A DNA stretch of 41,939 nt from JBPOJN01 sp052033505 (lineage in GTDB: Bacteria; UBA10199; JACPAL01; GCA-016699445): the NCBI GenBank assembly GCA_052033505.1, contig JBPOJN010000083.1, forward strand, positions 1 through 41,939. The letters run 5' to 3'. Each line of letters begins with the position of its first letter. Within the stretch, counting starts at the first letter, position 1. A program made the translations under genes and the position numbers. A model generated the notes under the pieces. It had not been told where the DNA came from and did no database searches. It saw only the letters and a list, made by a program, of their open reading frames with translations. This document shows, one piece after another, positions 20,755 through 30,227 of the stretch.

Positions 20755-23199
20755 TTAATAAGTAAATGTGGCTCCAGCTCCCCATCCCATATCGCTGTCG
20801 TAATGTGTGGAAAGAGAAAAATATTTTGTTCCAATATAGCGAAAGCCCGCCATGTATTCTTTGTCGGTGTTGATCATCAGGTTAAGTCGTAGACGACTTG
20901 TGATCGGAATATCTTCCCGGCTTAACTGAAAACGAAATTTCCCATCGGAATCAACGCGCATATCCGCATTGAGGAGCAGGGGTAGTGTGTATTGTAAGCC
21001 TGCGACAGCGGCCTTGCGGTTGTTTTTGTTTCTGTTTTGTCCAAACCATGTCGTCCGATCATCTCCGAAAATATTTCCGGGGCCACCGTCTTTTTTATAG
21101 TGAACGTCGAAACCTATGTAAGGATACCACCATTGCATCCGCCCCAAATAGCGGCCGACCATCGTTTCACTCTCGTAGCCATGCATATCGTGATAACCCA
21201 AATGCCACAGGGTGCTTGCCTTCCATCTTGTATTGGCCAACATGGCTTCGCCATCACTCCCGTTACTTTCTACGCCAATTCTGACCATCGAATGAAACAT
21301 CCGGTCATCCTTGAACAATTGACGTTGGGCCTTTTTGGGATCGGGAATTTCCGGATTGGGCGGTGAATTTTCATAATGAACAACCCGGCCCATGCCGCTC
21401 ATCATGTGATAGAGAATGTGGCAGTGAAAAAACCAATCGCCGCTTTCACTTGCTGCAAATTCGATCACATCCGTTTCCATCGGCATGATGTCGATGATAT
21501 TTTTCATCGGTGCATATTCGCCCTGTCCGTTGAGCACCCTGAAATCATGGCCATGCAGGTGCATCGGATGGCGCATCATGCTGTTGTTGAAAAGGGTAAT
21601 TCTTACATTTTCACCTTTTTTAATTAAGATTTTATCTGATTCGGAGACTGTTTTATTGTCCATCGTCCACACATAGCGATTCATGTTTCCCGTTAACTCA
21701 AATTTTAATTCTTTGACCGGACCTGCAGGGAGAGTTGTTTTTTTGGAGGCTCGTAGCATTCCATAATTCAATGTCACAATGCCGGGTGTCTCACTTTCCA
21801 CGTTTGATTTTTCCTCGCCCGTGACTTCCGGATACATGACCGCGTTCATATCCATTTCCTGATTTTTCATTTTCATGCCCTTCATTTCGATCATATTGCC
21901 GTGCATGTTCATCATGCCGTTCATCATTTTCATTCCGGCAAAATACTTAAGCTTAGGTAGCTTTGCGGCAGACACTTTTTCCCCACCGCCCAACCAAAGA
22001 GAGGCTGATTTTGTGCGGTCTTCCGGCGTGACTAAAAATTCATAACTCTTGTTTTCAGGAATTTTCACAACGACATCGTACGTTTCGGACACGGCTATCA
22101 GTAACCGATCCACTTCCACCGGCTCGACGTCGTTGCCATCGCTGGCGACGACAATCATTTTACCGCCGGCGTAGGTCAGCCAAAAATAATCAGAGGCCCC
22201 CGCATTGGCGATTCGCAACCTGACCCTATCGCCCGCCTTAAATTGGGGCTGGTGATCTTGGTTTTTTCCGTTGATCAGGAATTTGTCATAATAAACATCG
22301 CTGACGTCCATCGCATTCATGCGTTTCCACTCATTGGCAACCTTCGTTTTGAAATGGCCTTTTTTGATGGCCTCCGCGTAGTTTTGGGTAGAACCTTTTT
22401 TGATGGCAAACCAATCGTTAGCCGTGTGAAGTCTGCGTTCAACTTCTTTGGGGTTCATGTCTGTCCACTCACTGAGCACGATGGGCAATGTAGGGATGTC
22501 CCATTCTTTTCGTTTGTTCATGATAAAAGCGCCGTACATACCGATTTGTTCCTGAAGCCCGGTATGGCTGTGATACCAGTGCGTCCCATGCTGAATGATG
22601 GGGAATTTATACAAATGCGTCGTATGGGGTTTGATGGGCATTTGCGTCAGATTCGGGACGCCGTCGTATTGGTTGGGTAAAAAGAGGCCATGCCAATGCA
22701 GGGACGTCTCTTCATTCAAGTCATTGTGCACATAGATTTCTGCGGTGTCGCCTTCGGTAAAGGTCAAGGTGGGCATAGGGATGCTTCCGTTGACAGCAAT
22801 GGCCCGTTTTGTTTTTCCCGAAAAATTCACTTTCGTTTCGGCAATATGTAAATCGTAGCGGACGACACGTGGGGGTGTCTTGTTCGCAATGGTTTTGATG
22901 GAACCTAGCTTTGCCTTGGGCATTTTCCTAGTGCCCATGTCATGCGTTGAACTGTCCCCATCCATATGGGCATGTCCTTCCATCTCCGTAACTCCTTCCA
23001 CGGGGTTTTTTTCTTTTTGAGGATCTTTTTGATGCTCGGAAGGGCGTCGGTGCCGAGCGGGAGAGGCGGCCTTTTTCTTGATCTGGGTTTGCTGGGTTTT
23101 AGTCTCGCCGGGCGTCTGGTGATTCTGATGTTGGGCCCACAAACCGGCCGGAAGGAGAAGACTGGAGAAGAAAAAAACGGTGATAAGACGAGTTTTCAT
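20755..23199 (-). CDS. multicopper oxidase (PcoA/CopA type) fused to a CopB-like outer-membrane barrel
   Basis: An 814-residue exported protein. A signal peptide (about 1-22) precedes a three-cupredoxin oxidase: SLHWHG (166-171), HWYHSH (207-212), HPMHLHGH (544-551) and HCHILYHMMSGM (592-603) supply all type 1, 2 and 3 copper ligands. Residues 422-455 are Met-rich, as in periplasmic CopA. After about 625 the protein does not stop: about 190 residues resemble CopB, with RWKASTLWHLGYHDMHG, QLSREDIPITSRLRLNL and a last strand ending in Tyr, as in outer-membrane barrels. Known CopA and CopB are separate genes. The start at 23199 has GAGGAG upstream and overlaps the cusA stop (ATGA). Confidence 0.85.
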   Translation of the reverse strand: MKTRLITVFFFSSLLLPAGLWAQHQNHQTPGETKTQQTQIKKKAASPARHRRPSEHQKDPQKEKNPVEGVTEMEGHAHMDGDSSTHDMGTRKMPKAKLGSIKTIANKTPPRVVRYDLHIAETKVNFSGKTKRAIAVNGSIPMPTLTFTEGDTAEIYVHNDLNEETSLHWHGLFLPNQYDGVPNLTQMPIKPHTTHLYKFPIIQHGTHWYHSHTGLQEQIGMYGAFIMNKRKEWDIPTLPIVLSEWTDMNPKEVERRLHTANDWFAIKKGSTQNYAEAIKKGHFKTKVANEWKRMNAMDVSDVYYDKFLINGKNQDHQPQFKAGDRVRLRIANAGASDYFWLTYAGGKMIVVASDGNDVEPVEVDRLLIAVSETYDVVVKIPENKSYEFLVTPEDRTKSASLWLGGGEKVSAAKLPKLKYFAGMKMMNGMMNMHGNMIEMKGMKMKNQEMDMNAVMYPEVTGEEKSNVESETPGIVTLNYGMLRASKKTTLPAGPVKELKFELTGNMNRYVWTMDNKTVSESDKILIKKGENVRITLFNNSMMRHPMHLHGHDFRVLNGQGEYAPMKNIIDIMPMETDVIEFAASESGDWFFHCHILYHMMSGMGRVVHYENSPPNPEIPDPKKAQRQLFKDDRMFHSMVRIGVESNGSDGEAMLANTRWKASTLWHLGYHDMHGYESETMVGRYLGRMQWWYPYIGFDVHYKKDGGPGNIFGDDRTTWFGQNRNKNNRKAAVAGLQYTLPLLLNADMRVDSDGKFRFQLSREDIPITSRLRLNLMINTDKEYMAGFRYIGTKYFSLSTHYDSDMGWGAGATFTY

Positions 23200-26100
23200 G
23201 GATGGCTCCTCAATTCTCTTTCTTTCCAAATGGCGAACAGCACCGGATAGATTAAAAGCTCTAAAATAAAAGACGTGACCAATCCCCCGATCATCGGGGC
23301 CGCGATGCGCTTCATCACGTCGGAACCGGCTCCTAACGACCACATGATCGGTAGAAGCCCGATCATCGCGGCGGTCACGGTCATCATCTTCGGGCGCACG
23401 CGCTTGACCGCTCCGTGGATGATGGCTTCGGTCAAATCCTCCTTGGTCTTCAACTTTCCCTCGTCCTTTCTCTCCTTGTAAGAGAGGTCGAGGAACAAAA
23501 GCATGAAGACGCCGGTCTCGGCGTCGAGTCCCATCAGTGCGATCATGCCGACCCAGACAGCGATCGAGACGTTGTAATCCAGTAGAAATAAAAACCAGAC
23601 CGCGCCGATCAAAGAAAAAGGCACGGCGAGCAGCACGATCCCGGATTTGATGGCCGATTTGGTGTTCATGTAAAGGAGGACCGCGATGATGAAGAGCGTG
23701 AGCGGCAGGATGAACGTCAGCCGCTCCCGCACGCGCGTCATGTTTTCGTACTGGCCGCTCCACTGGAGGGAATATCCGGCGGGCAGTCGGATCTCTTGTT
23801 GCACTAGCTTTTTAGCGTCCTCGACATAGCCACCGATGTCCCGCCCCGTCATGTCGATGAAGACGTATCCCGCGAGCATCCCATTTTCGTCGCGGATCAT
23901 CGAGGGACCGGTCGTAAACCGGATGTCGGCGATCTCTTCCAACGGAATCTGCGCGCCCGAGGGCGTGGGCGTTAAGACGCGCTTTAATTCCGGCAAGTCG
24001 TCGCGTAATTCGCGCGCGTAACGCACGTTCACCGGATAACGTTCGCGGCCTTCAACGGTCGTCGTGATGTTTTCACCGCCGATCGCCGAAGAAATAATCA
24101 TCTGCGCGTCGTCGACCGAGAGGCCGTAGCGCGCGAGTTGATCCCTCTTTAAGTCGAAATCGAGAAAATACCCGCCCGCGACGCGTTCGGCGAAGACGCT
24201 TCGGGTGCCGGGAACTTTTTTCAGCGCCGTTTCCAAATGCAGGCCGATCTCTTCGATCTTTTTTAAGTCGGCACCGAAGACCTTGATGCCGACCGGCGTG
24301 CGGATGCCGGTCGCGAGCATGTCGATGCGGTTTTTGATCGGCATCGTCCAGGCGTTGGTCCAGCCGGGCAGTTGCATCTTGCGGTCCATCTCGTCGACCA
24401 GCTCTTCCCAGCTGATCGTATCGCGCCAAATATGGCGGAAAATCCGGGGATAAGGCTCCATCATCCAGGAGTACCAACGCTTCACTTTCCTCCATTCGGA
24501 TTCGGGCTTTAAAAGCACCGTCGTCTCGACCATGGAAAAAGGCGCGGGATCGGTGGAAGTATTGGCCCGCCCGATCTTGCCGAAGACGCGATCCACTTCG
24601 GGAAATTGTTTCAAGAGCCGGTCTTGGATCTGCAGTACGCGCTCGGCCTCCGTAACCGAAAGGCCCGGGACGGTCGTCGGCATATAAAGGAGAGAGCCTT
24701 CGTTCAAAGGAGGCATGAATTCGTGCCCTAAGCTTAAATAGACCGGCACGGTCGTGAGCAGGAGAAGTCCCGCCGCGATCAAGGTTTGTTTTCTGTGCCG
24801 TAGCACGAAGCGGCAGACCGGTTCGTAAATCGCAAAGAGGATGCGGCTGATCGGATGTTTTTCCTCGGGATAGTATTTGCCGACTAAGACATGATTTGAA
24901 ACCGTGCGCAGCCACTTCGGTCTAAACTGAAAGTAATCCATGCGCGTAAACAGCATGCGTAACGCCGGATCAAGGGTGACGGCCAGGATCGCGGCGATGA
25001 GCATTGCGAGATTTTTGGAATAGGCGAGCGGCTTGAATAACCGTCCTTCCTGATCGACTAAGGTAAAGACCGGAACGAACGCGACGGCGATGACGAGCAG
25101 GGAAAAAAAGACGGAAGGCCCGACTTCCTTCAAGGCGTTCAGGCGCACTTCATGAAAATCTCCCTTCCGCCCGCCTTCGTCCCAAAGTTGAAGCTTCTTG
25201 TACGCGTTCTCGACTTCGATGATCGCCCCGTCGACCAAGACGCCGATCGAGATCGCGATTCCGGCGAGCGACATAATATTCACGGTGAGTCCCATCGCGT
25301 AGAAAGGGATGAACGCGATCAAAACCGAGATCGGGATCGTGACGATCGGAATGATGGCCGATGGGATGTGCCAGAGGAAAATCAGGATGATGAGGCTCAC
25401 GATGATCATTTCGTCGATCAGCGTATTTTTAAGCGTGGTAATCGCTCTCTGAATCAGATCCGAGCGATCATAGGTCGTGACCAATTCCATGCCTTCGGGA
25501 AACGACGGTTTGAGCTCTTCGATTTTTTCCTTAATCCGTCCGATCACGTTCAACGCGTTCTCGCCGTATCTCATGATCGCGATGCCGCCGACCGCGTCTC
25601 CTTCTCCGTCCAGGTCCGTTACGCCCCGGCGAATGTCCGGACCTAACTGTACGGTCCCGATGTTTTTAATGAGGATGGGCGTTCCCGTCTTGGCGTCCAC
25701 TCCGACGCTGATTTTTTCGATGTCTTCCAAGGACCGAATATAGCCGCGGCCTCGGATCATGAACTCCCGTCCGCTGAATTCGACTAGCCGTCCCCCGACT
25801 TCGTTGTTTCCTTTGCGGATCGCTTCCATGACCGCGGGCAGCGCGATGTTGTGAGCCGATAATGCGTTCGGATCGACGTTGACTTGATACTGCTTGACGT
25901 GCCCCCCGACAGTCGCGACTTCCGCCACGCCGGGTACGCTCTGGATTTGATAACGGAGGTTCCAGTCTTGAAAGCTTCGAATCTCTTGAAGGTCATTGCG
26001 ACCCGATTTGTCTAAAAGGGCGTATTGATAGACCCATCCGACACTCGTGGCATCCGGCCCCAATTCCGTTTTGACGCCTTCCGGAAGGCGCGGGATGATT

Positions 26101-26444
26101 TTCGACAAGTATTCGAGCGTCCGGCTGCGCGCCCAATAAATATCCGTCCCGTCTTCGAAGATCACGTAGACGTAAGAGAATCCGAAGTCGGAAAAACCCC
26201 GCACGGCCTTGATCTTCGGCGCTCCCAACATAGCCGTGATGATCGGATACGTGACTTGATCTTCCAGGATGTCGGGACTCCGGTCCCATTGGGAATAAAT
26301 GATGACTTGCGTATCCGAAAGATCGGGGATCGCATCGAGAGGAATTCTTTTCAGGCACCATATCGAAACAACCAAGGTCGAGGCGACCAGGAGAAGGATC
26401 AGAAATTTATTCCGCGCGCTGAATTCAATGATCCTTTCGATCAT
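23196..26444 (-). CDS. cusA: Cu(I)/Ag(I) RND efflux pump, inner-membrane subunit
   Basis: A 1082-residue heavy-metal RND transporter with twelve membrane segments in two halves. IPDLSDTQVIIYSQW, the proton-relay region SLAGIAISIGVLVDGAI and the periplasmic segment WTNAWTMPIKNRIDMLATG are the CusA type, the last carrying methionines of the copper-relay path. It takes Cu(I) or Ag(I) from the periplasm and CusB and drives it out through CusC using protons. It lies between cusB (3-bp gap) and the oxidase gene (4-bp overlap). Confidence 0.95.
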   Translation of the reverse strand: MIERIIEFSARNKFLILLLVASTLVVSIWCLKRIPLDAIPDLSDTQVIIYSQWDRSPDILEDQVTYPIITAMLGAPKIKAVRGFSDFGFSYVYVIFEDGTDIYWARSRTLEYLSKIIPRLPEGVKTELGPDATSVGWVYQYALLDKSGRNDLQEIRSFQDWNLRYQIQSVPGVAEVATVGGHVKQYQVNVDPNALSAHNIALPAVMEAIRKGNNEVGGRLVEFSGREFMIRGRGYIRSLEDIEKISVGVDAKTGTPILIKNIGTVQLGPDIRRGVTDLDGEGDAVGGIAIMRYGENALNVIGRIKEKIEELKPSFPEGMELVTTYDRSDLIQRAITTLKNTLIDEMIIVSLIILIFLWHIPSAIIPIVTIPISVLIAFIPFYAMGLTVNIMSLAGIAISIGVLVDGAIIEVENAYKKLQLWDEGGRKGDFHEVRLNALKEVGPSVFFSLLVIAVAFVPVFTLVDQEGRLFKPLAYSKNLAMLIAAILAVTLDPALRMLFTRMDYFQFRPKWLRTVSNHVLVGKYYPEEKHPISRILFAIYEPVCRFVLRHRKQTLIAAGLLLLTTVPVYLSLGHEFMPPLNEGSLLYMPTTVPGLSVTEAERVLQIQDRLLKQFPEVDRVFGKIGRANTSTDPAPFSMVETTVLLKPESEWRKVKRWYSWMMEPYPRIFRHIWRDTISWEELVDEMDRKMQLPGWTNAWTMPIKNRIDMLATGIRTPVGIKVFGADLKKIEEIGLHLETALKKVPGTRSVFAERVAGGYFLDFDLKRDQLARYGLSVDDAQMIISSAIGGENITTTVEGRERYPVNVRYARELRDDLPELKRVLTPTPSGAQIPLEEIADIRFTTGPSMIRDENGMLAGYVFIDMTGRDIGGYVEDAKKLVQQEIRLPAGYSLQWSGQYENMTRVRERLTFILPLTLFIIAVLLYMNTKSAIKSGIVLLAVPFSLIGAVWFLFLLDYNVSIAVWVGMIALMGLDAETGVFMLLFLDLSYKERKDEGKLKTKEDLTEAIIHGAVKRVRPKMMTVTAAMIGLLPIMWSLGAGSDVMKRIAAPMIGGLVTSFILELLIYPVLFAIWKERELRSHP

Positions 26445-26447
26445 GAT

Positions 26448-27569
26448 TTAGCTCCCGACTTTCGGCATGCACATCGCCATGCCCGCATCCCAGGCCTGTC
26501 CTTCCGGACAAGAAGGTCCCGACACGGCCGCTTTCAGTTGGCTTTCCGAATCCACGAAAAACGCGGCGCTCGAGACGACTTTGTCCCCTTCTTGAAGGCC
26601 CTCGAGCACGACGACTTCCTGATCCCCGACTTCAGGTCCGATTTTGACGGGACGCGAATCAAAGTTTCGGTCGTCTTTCAAGACGAAGGCGACTTGCCGG
26701 GCGCCCGTGTCGATCACGGCGGATTTCGGAACGGTCAGCGCTTGGCCGAGATTGATTTTCAAGGAGACATTCACGTAGCTGTCGGGCCTTAAAAGACCGG
26801 CGGCCCCCGACACTTCGATGCGTGCGCGCGCCGAACGGGTCATCGGATCAAGCACGGGATCGACGCCACGGACAAAACCTTCATAGGGGCTCGCGTCGCC
26901 CCCTCCACGGGCAAAGCCCGCTGGAGCCTCCCCCTCAATGGCCCTTCGGGCCTGGTTCGTTGGGAGTGTAATGATTGCTTTATCTCCGATTTTTACGACA
27001 CCTACTACGCTCTGATAGAGAGTGGCGTAGATCCAAACGGACTCGCCCGGCTTCGGCAAGTAAAGATTCGTCGTGATTTTTCCACGTCTCTCTAAATCAC
27101 GGATTTCTTCCTCACCCATTCCTAAGAGGCGGAGGCGCGAGACAGACGCCGGTTTTAAAGAAGGGACGTTTTTCGCAATCTCCAAGAATTCACGCTGCGC
27201 CACGGCCAAGTCGGGATCGAAGGCGACGCGGCCCACCGTACGGATCTCCTGGGCGACTTCCTTTTTCACAGCCATCTGGGTTTTGATCCCGATCAATTGT
27301 TGCCGCTCGGGGGAGATGTTTAAGGAAGACCCTCCGGAAGGCGTCGTTCCTTGTTTATAAACCGGCACCAGATCCATGTGACAGATCGGGCATTCCCCCG
27401 GCTTATCGGAATGGATGTGCGGGTGCATGGGACAGGTGTAGTGGCTGATTTCGTCTTTCCCGTGTTCGCCGCCGCTTGTGGGCGTCTTGTCGCCGCAGCC
27501 GGCGATGAAAGCGGCTCCAGTTAAAGAAAGAAGAGAGACGACTAGGATGAGAATATTATTTTTTTTCAT
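26448..27569 (-). CDS. cusB: Cu(I)/Ag(I) efflux periplasmic adaptor with HMBD domain
   Basis: A 373-residue membrane-fusion lipoprotein: signal peptide with the lipobox Cys at 25, a heavy-metal-binding domain at 43-69 (YTCPMHPHIHSDKPGECPIC), then the barrel, hairpin and membrane-proximal regions (LIGIKTQMAVKKEVAQEIRT, AVIDTGARQVAFVL, VVVLEGLQEGDKVVSSAAF). It links CusA to CusC and passes on metal. It is shorter in the hairpin region than many CusB proteins. It overlaps cusC by 14 bp, and AGAGGAC precedes the ATG. Confidence 0.92.
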   Translation of the reverse strand: MKKNNILILVVSLLSLTGAAFIAGCGDKTPTSGGEHGKDEISHYTCPMHPHIHSDKPGECPICHMDLVPVYKQGTTPSGGSSLNISPERQQLIGIKTQMAVKKEVAQEIRTVGRVAFDPDLAVAQREFLEIAKNVPSLKPASVSRLRLLGMGEEEIRDLERRGKITTNLYLPKPGESVWIYATLYQSVVGVVKIGDKAIITLPTNQARRAIEGEAPAGFARGGGDASPYEGFVRGVDPVLDPMTRSARARIEVSGAAGLLRPDSYVNVSLKINLGQALTVPKSAVIDTGARQVAFVLKDDRNFDSRPVKIGPEVGDQEVVVLEGLQEGDKVVSSAAFFVDSESQLKAAVSGPSCPEGQAWDAGMAMCMPKVGS

Positions 27570-28821
27570 AAGTCCTCTTGTTGGTTTGAGTTAAATCCAT
27601 ACCGACCAGTCGTTCGAGTTCCGCGAACGTCGTCCCGCGCATGACCTCGACTTCATAGAAAGACATCTGAAGGTCTTTGTAGGCGCGGGCTGCGTCAATC
27701 AGAGTTAGGAAGTCCGTTTTTTGCGACCCGTAGGCCACACGCGCCGCTTCCAGCATCGTCTTCGCCTGCGGCAAAATTCCGCTCCGATAAGACGCTGCCA
27801 GTTTCTCGGCGGCCTTGACCGCGCTGTAGGCCTGGTCGATCTCGTGGCGCGTGTGGATCGTGATCGAACGCTCTTCCGCTTCGGTCGCCTTCAGCATCGC
27901 CTTCGTTTCTTTGATCTCTCCCCAGTGTTTTCCCCAGGGAAGGAGCGGCACATTTACCATCGCGCTTCCGGTCCAGGCGTCTTGCCGCTCGGGTCTCTGG
28001 TTGTACTCGAAACCCAAGGCGAAATCCGGAAGGAGTCCCTGCCGCGCGGAAGTCAGTTTCGCGCGGTCCCTACCCCTCATCGCTTCCAAGCCCTTGATCT
28101 CGGGCCGGGACTGAAGAGCCATCGCTTTGATTTGATCCAGGGTGAAGCGCAGACGCGGCAATTCCACACGCGCGGGTAGTCGAATGTCTTCGTGCGTGGC
28201 GCGGTTTAATTTCGCCTTCAAATGGGATTGGTGCGTGATTTCCTGCTGCCGCAGCAGGACTTCTTCGTTTTTCAATTTGGAGATTTCCACTTGGGCTTTC
28301 AGGGGAACGTCCGCCGTAGTCTTGCCGGACGCGTACCAGGCTTGCGTGGAGTTCAAGAATTGCCGGAGAAGACCTTGATTCTCCCGGTTGATCGCGAGGG
28401 CGCGTTCGACGCGGTAGAGTTCGTAATAGGTCTTCTTCAATTCCAGGATCACGTCCCCGATCTGTCCGCGGGCCGTTTCTTCGGCGGCCTTCGCATCGAA
28501 CCGGGCCGCCTTGCCGCGCACATAACGTTTTCCCGGAAAAGGGAGGTTTTGTTGGACGCGGTAATTGATCTCCTCGCCGCGATCGACGTTGACGCTATCG
28601 ATCGGCACGTCCTCGAACATGACGCCGACCATAGGGTCTTCCAAGGCCTTGGCTTGAGGAATCCGCGCCTTCGCCGCGCTTGACCTAAAATGAGCCGCTT
28701 GCACGTCGGGATTGACGGCCAACACCTCCGCAACCGCCTCGTCTAAGGTAAGAACATCCCCTTGGGCCAATACGGAAAAGGACCATAGAAAAAGAAACAC
28801 AAAAATCTTCGGTCGAAACAT
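27556..28821 (-). CDS. cusC: TolC-family outer-membrane channel of the Cus system
   Basis: A 421-residue outer-membrane efflux protein: signal peptide (about 1-20), then two repeats of the OEP fold, rich in long helices (LTLDEAVAEVLAVNPDV, EDPMVGVMFEDVPID, VNVPLLPWGKHWGEIKE). It forms the exit duct for CusA-CusB. GAGGTGACTC precedes the ATG at 28821. It is the first large gene of the cus unit, preceded by the short Cys-rich secreted protein. Confidence 0.9.
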   Translation of the reverse strand: MFRPKIFVFLFLWSFSVLAQGDVLTLDEAVAEVLAVNPDVQAAHFRSSAAKARIPQAKALEDPMVGVMFEDVPIDSVNVDRGEEINYRVQQNLPFPGKRYVRGKAARFDAKAAEETARGQIGDVILELKKTYYELYRVERALAINRENQGLLRQFLNSTQAWYASGKTTADVPLKAQVEISKLKNEEVLLRQQEITHQSHLKAKLNRATHEDIRLPARVELPRLRFTLDQIKAMALQSRPEIKGLEAMRGRDRAKLTSARQGLLPDFALGFEYNQRPERQDAWTGSAMVNVPLLPWGKHWGEIKETKAMLKATEAEERSITIHTRHEIDQAYSAVKAAEKLAASYRSGILPQAKTMLEAARVAYGSQKTDFLTLIDAARAYKDLQMSFYEVEVMRGTTFAELERLVGMDLTQTNKRTYEKK

Positions 28822-28867
28822 GAGTCACCTCGCAAAAGACACACCCGTGGCTTTGGTCTGGCGAGGA

Positions 28868-29203
28868 TCAAATGAGGAGAGAGGAATTTAGGATAAAAAG
28901 AGGCAGCGCTCGGGGCGAGTGAGAAGCGTCCCGCACATAAGTGACGAAATTCGATGGGACATGTAAGACGGGGACTGCCGAAGAAGAGACTTCAAAAATT
29001 TTAGCAATTTGGGGGTTGGACTGCGAAACCGGGACCGCCGTGGTCTTTTGATTGGTATCGGAACGGCAGCAGGACAATTTCGGCGGACAAGGCGTCGCGC
29101 CGCAACAGCTTGGTTTTTTCGCCGGAACATTTGCGAACGCCCCGAGAGACCCTTCCAAGAGGAGGGTCAGGGCGACGGCGAAAATCGTTAAGGCCCGTTT
29201 CAC
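28868..29203 (-). CDS. short Cys-rich exported protein leading the cus operon
   Basis: A 111-residue protein from the GTG at 29203 (GGAGG 12 bp upstream). A signal peptide (KRALTIFAVALTLLLEGSLGAFA) is followed by SCCGATPCPPKLSCC, two Cys pairs around a Cys that could bind copper or form disulfides, and then a nonpolar tail ending LPLFILNSSLLI. Small exported proteins of this kind (CopL- or CzcI-like) often lead metal-efflux operons. I cannot assign an exact family. Confidence 0.6.
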   Translation of the reverse strand: MKRALTIFAVALTLLLEGSLGAFANVPAKKPSCCGATPCPPKLSCCRSDTNQKTTAVPVSQSNPQIAKIFEVSSSAVPVLHVPSNFVTYVRDASHSPRALPLFILNSSLLI

Positions 29204-29207
29204 GGAA

Positions 29208-29588
29208 TCATTGTACCTCCAAGGAAGACGCCGTTGCCAAGAAGAATTTTTCAAATATCTCCCGAAGCAGTTCCTTATCGTCGTTTTTCAAGGCAATCGA
29301 AGCGCCGTCAAACCAGTCGAGAAACCAATACTCGATGCGATGGCAGTGTCCTTTTATATCCGTGAAGAAACGGAATTCATCGGAAGGCCCGCCCCAAGAG
29401 ATTTGATAGCGAAAGTAACCTTCCTCTTGATCTGTGAAGGTCCCGCTGGCGACGTAATCGAAAGCGAGGCCATATTCTCCGAGAGATTCGGTCGGTTCTT
29501 CTTCCTGAAGAATTTTCCTAAGATCCTGTAGGCGGCTCTTCAATTCGAATTTGATTCTTTGTCGGCAATTTCGGTTTTCATTTTTCAT
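29208..29588 (-). CDS. hypothetical protein, probable element-backbone gene
   Basis: A 126-residue soluble protein from the ATG at 29588 (AGGAG 8 bp upstream). It has a helical start (RQRIKFELKSRLQDLRKIL) and an aromatic, acidic middle (FDYVASGTFTDQEEGYFRY, HRIEYWFLDWFDGA). It lacks metal ligands and a signal peptide, so it does not look like metal cargo. It follows the 61-residue gene, with a strong terminator between them. I do not recognise the family. Confidence 0.6.
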   Translation of the reverse strand: MKNENRNCRQRIKFELKSRLQDLRKILQEEEPTESLGEYGLAFDYVASGTFTDQEEGYFRYQISWGGPSDEFRFFTDIKGHCHRIEYWFLDWFDGASIALKNDDKELLREIFEKFFLATASSLEVQ

Positions 29589-29601
29589 AAAAGTCTCCTG
29601 A

Positions 29602-29634
29602 TAAGAAAAAAGGGGGAGGAAAATCCTCCCCCTT
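29602..29634 (-). terminator. Rho-independent terminator
   Basis: AAGGGGGAGGA and TCCTCCCCCTT are perfect 11-bp arms around AAA. Read on the minus strand, the hairpin is followed by a run of T. It lies just past the stop of the 61-residue gene and before the ribosome binding site of the next one, so most transcription from upstream should end here. Confidence 0.85.
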
Positions 29635-29640
29635 TCGGGT

Positions 29641-29826
29641 TTATTCTTCGGACTTCGGTTTCCGATCGCGGATTTGAAGCTTTCCATTGAGTGGCACCGC
29701 GTCCAGGACGACATTGATGGACCCGTCTCTGTTGACGAATCCGATGCCGACTCTGGTCCAGCGGGTTGTTCCTTCCTTGCCTTCGCTGATGGCGAAAACT
29801 TCCTTGATGGTGATTGATTCCTTCAT
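29641..29826 (-). CDS. small hypothetical protein, probable element-backbone gene
   Basis: A 61-residue beta-rich protein (ITIKEVFAISEGKEGTTRW, VGIGFVNRDGSINVVLDAV) with AAGGAGGGGAAC before its ATG, the best ribosome binding site in the area. The pattern of strands with GKL-IRDRK at the end recalls small conserved proteins found on conjugative elements, but I cannot name a function. It is followed by a strong terminator, so it forms a short unit of its own. Confidence 0.6.
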   Translation of the reverse strand: MKESITIKEVFAISEGKEGTTRWTRVGIGFVNRDGSINVVLDAVPLNGKLQIRDRKPKSEE

Positions 29827-30227
29827 GTTCCCCTCCTTTTTGGGTTGGTTGTTGTTTTGCGTCCTCGCAAGGACAGGGACGCAAAACCGGCCAACGAAGC
29901 GGAAGAGACGACGGCTTCCGGGAAACGAAGACAGATCAAGACGCGTGACTGAACCGAAGGGAAGGCGCGAAGATTGAAGGCTAAGTCCGGAGGGCTAGGA
30001 ACGAAGCGGAAAAGGAGAGAATTTAAGGATCAAGTCCATTCGAGTAAGATTCACTCAGTGAGATTGAGGGCCTATTGGAGGTCCTAAGAATTTCATCATA
30101 TACTTAAGATCAAATCCGTTCAGGTCCTGCCTTTTTGAACTCCCGCTCCTTCTAAACGGCGGAAAGCAAGAGGGTCATCGGAGAAATTCCTTGGTTTTCT
30201 CGTTTTGGACGATTAAGATTTCGGGCA
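29827..30227. other. 401-bp gene-free divergent region with short repeats
   Basis: No gene is supported here. It separates the minus-strand 61-residue gene from the plus-strand czc operon, so it must hold promoters for both. Visible elements are ATCAAGTCCATTC (about 30029-30041) repeated as ATCAAATCCGTTC (about 30109-30121), the palindrome CACTCAGTG near 30052, and two copies of AACGAAGCGGAA (29893 and 30000). Confidence 0.5.
29999..30029. repeat. left copy of a roughly 31-bp imperfect direct repeat
   Basis: GAACGAAGCGG, then AAAAGGA, GAA and TTTAAGG in order, matching 40628-40660 with small indels. A shorter relative lies at 29893-29910. The two main copies bracket the czc to toxin-antitoxin block. 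Confidence 0.4.

Noticed and set aside
23200..23763. A 188-residue N-terminal extension of the multicopper oxidase frame
   Set aside because: It runs antisense-free but out of frame through cusA, is Arg/His-rich nonsense, and a signal peptide with a good ribosome site starts at 23199.
24073..26792. Long open frames in other frames and on the opposite strand of cusA and cusB
   Set aside because: Low-complexity, Arg/Asp-rich translations in GC-rich coding DNA; shadows of the pump genes.
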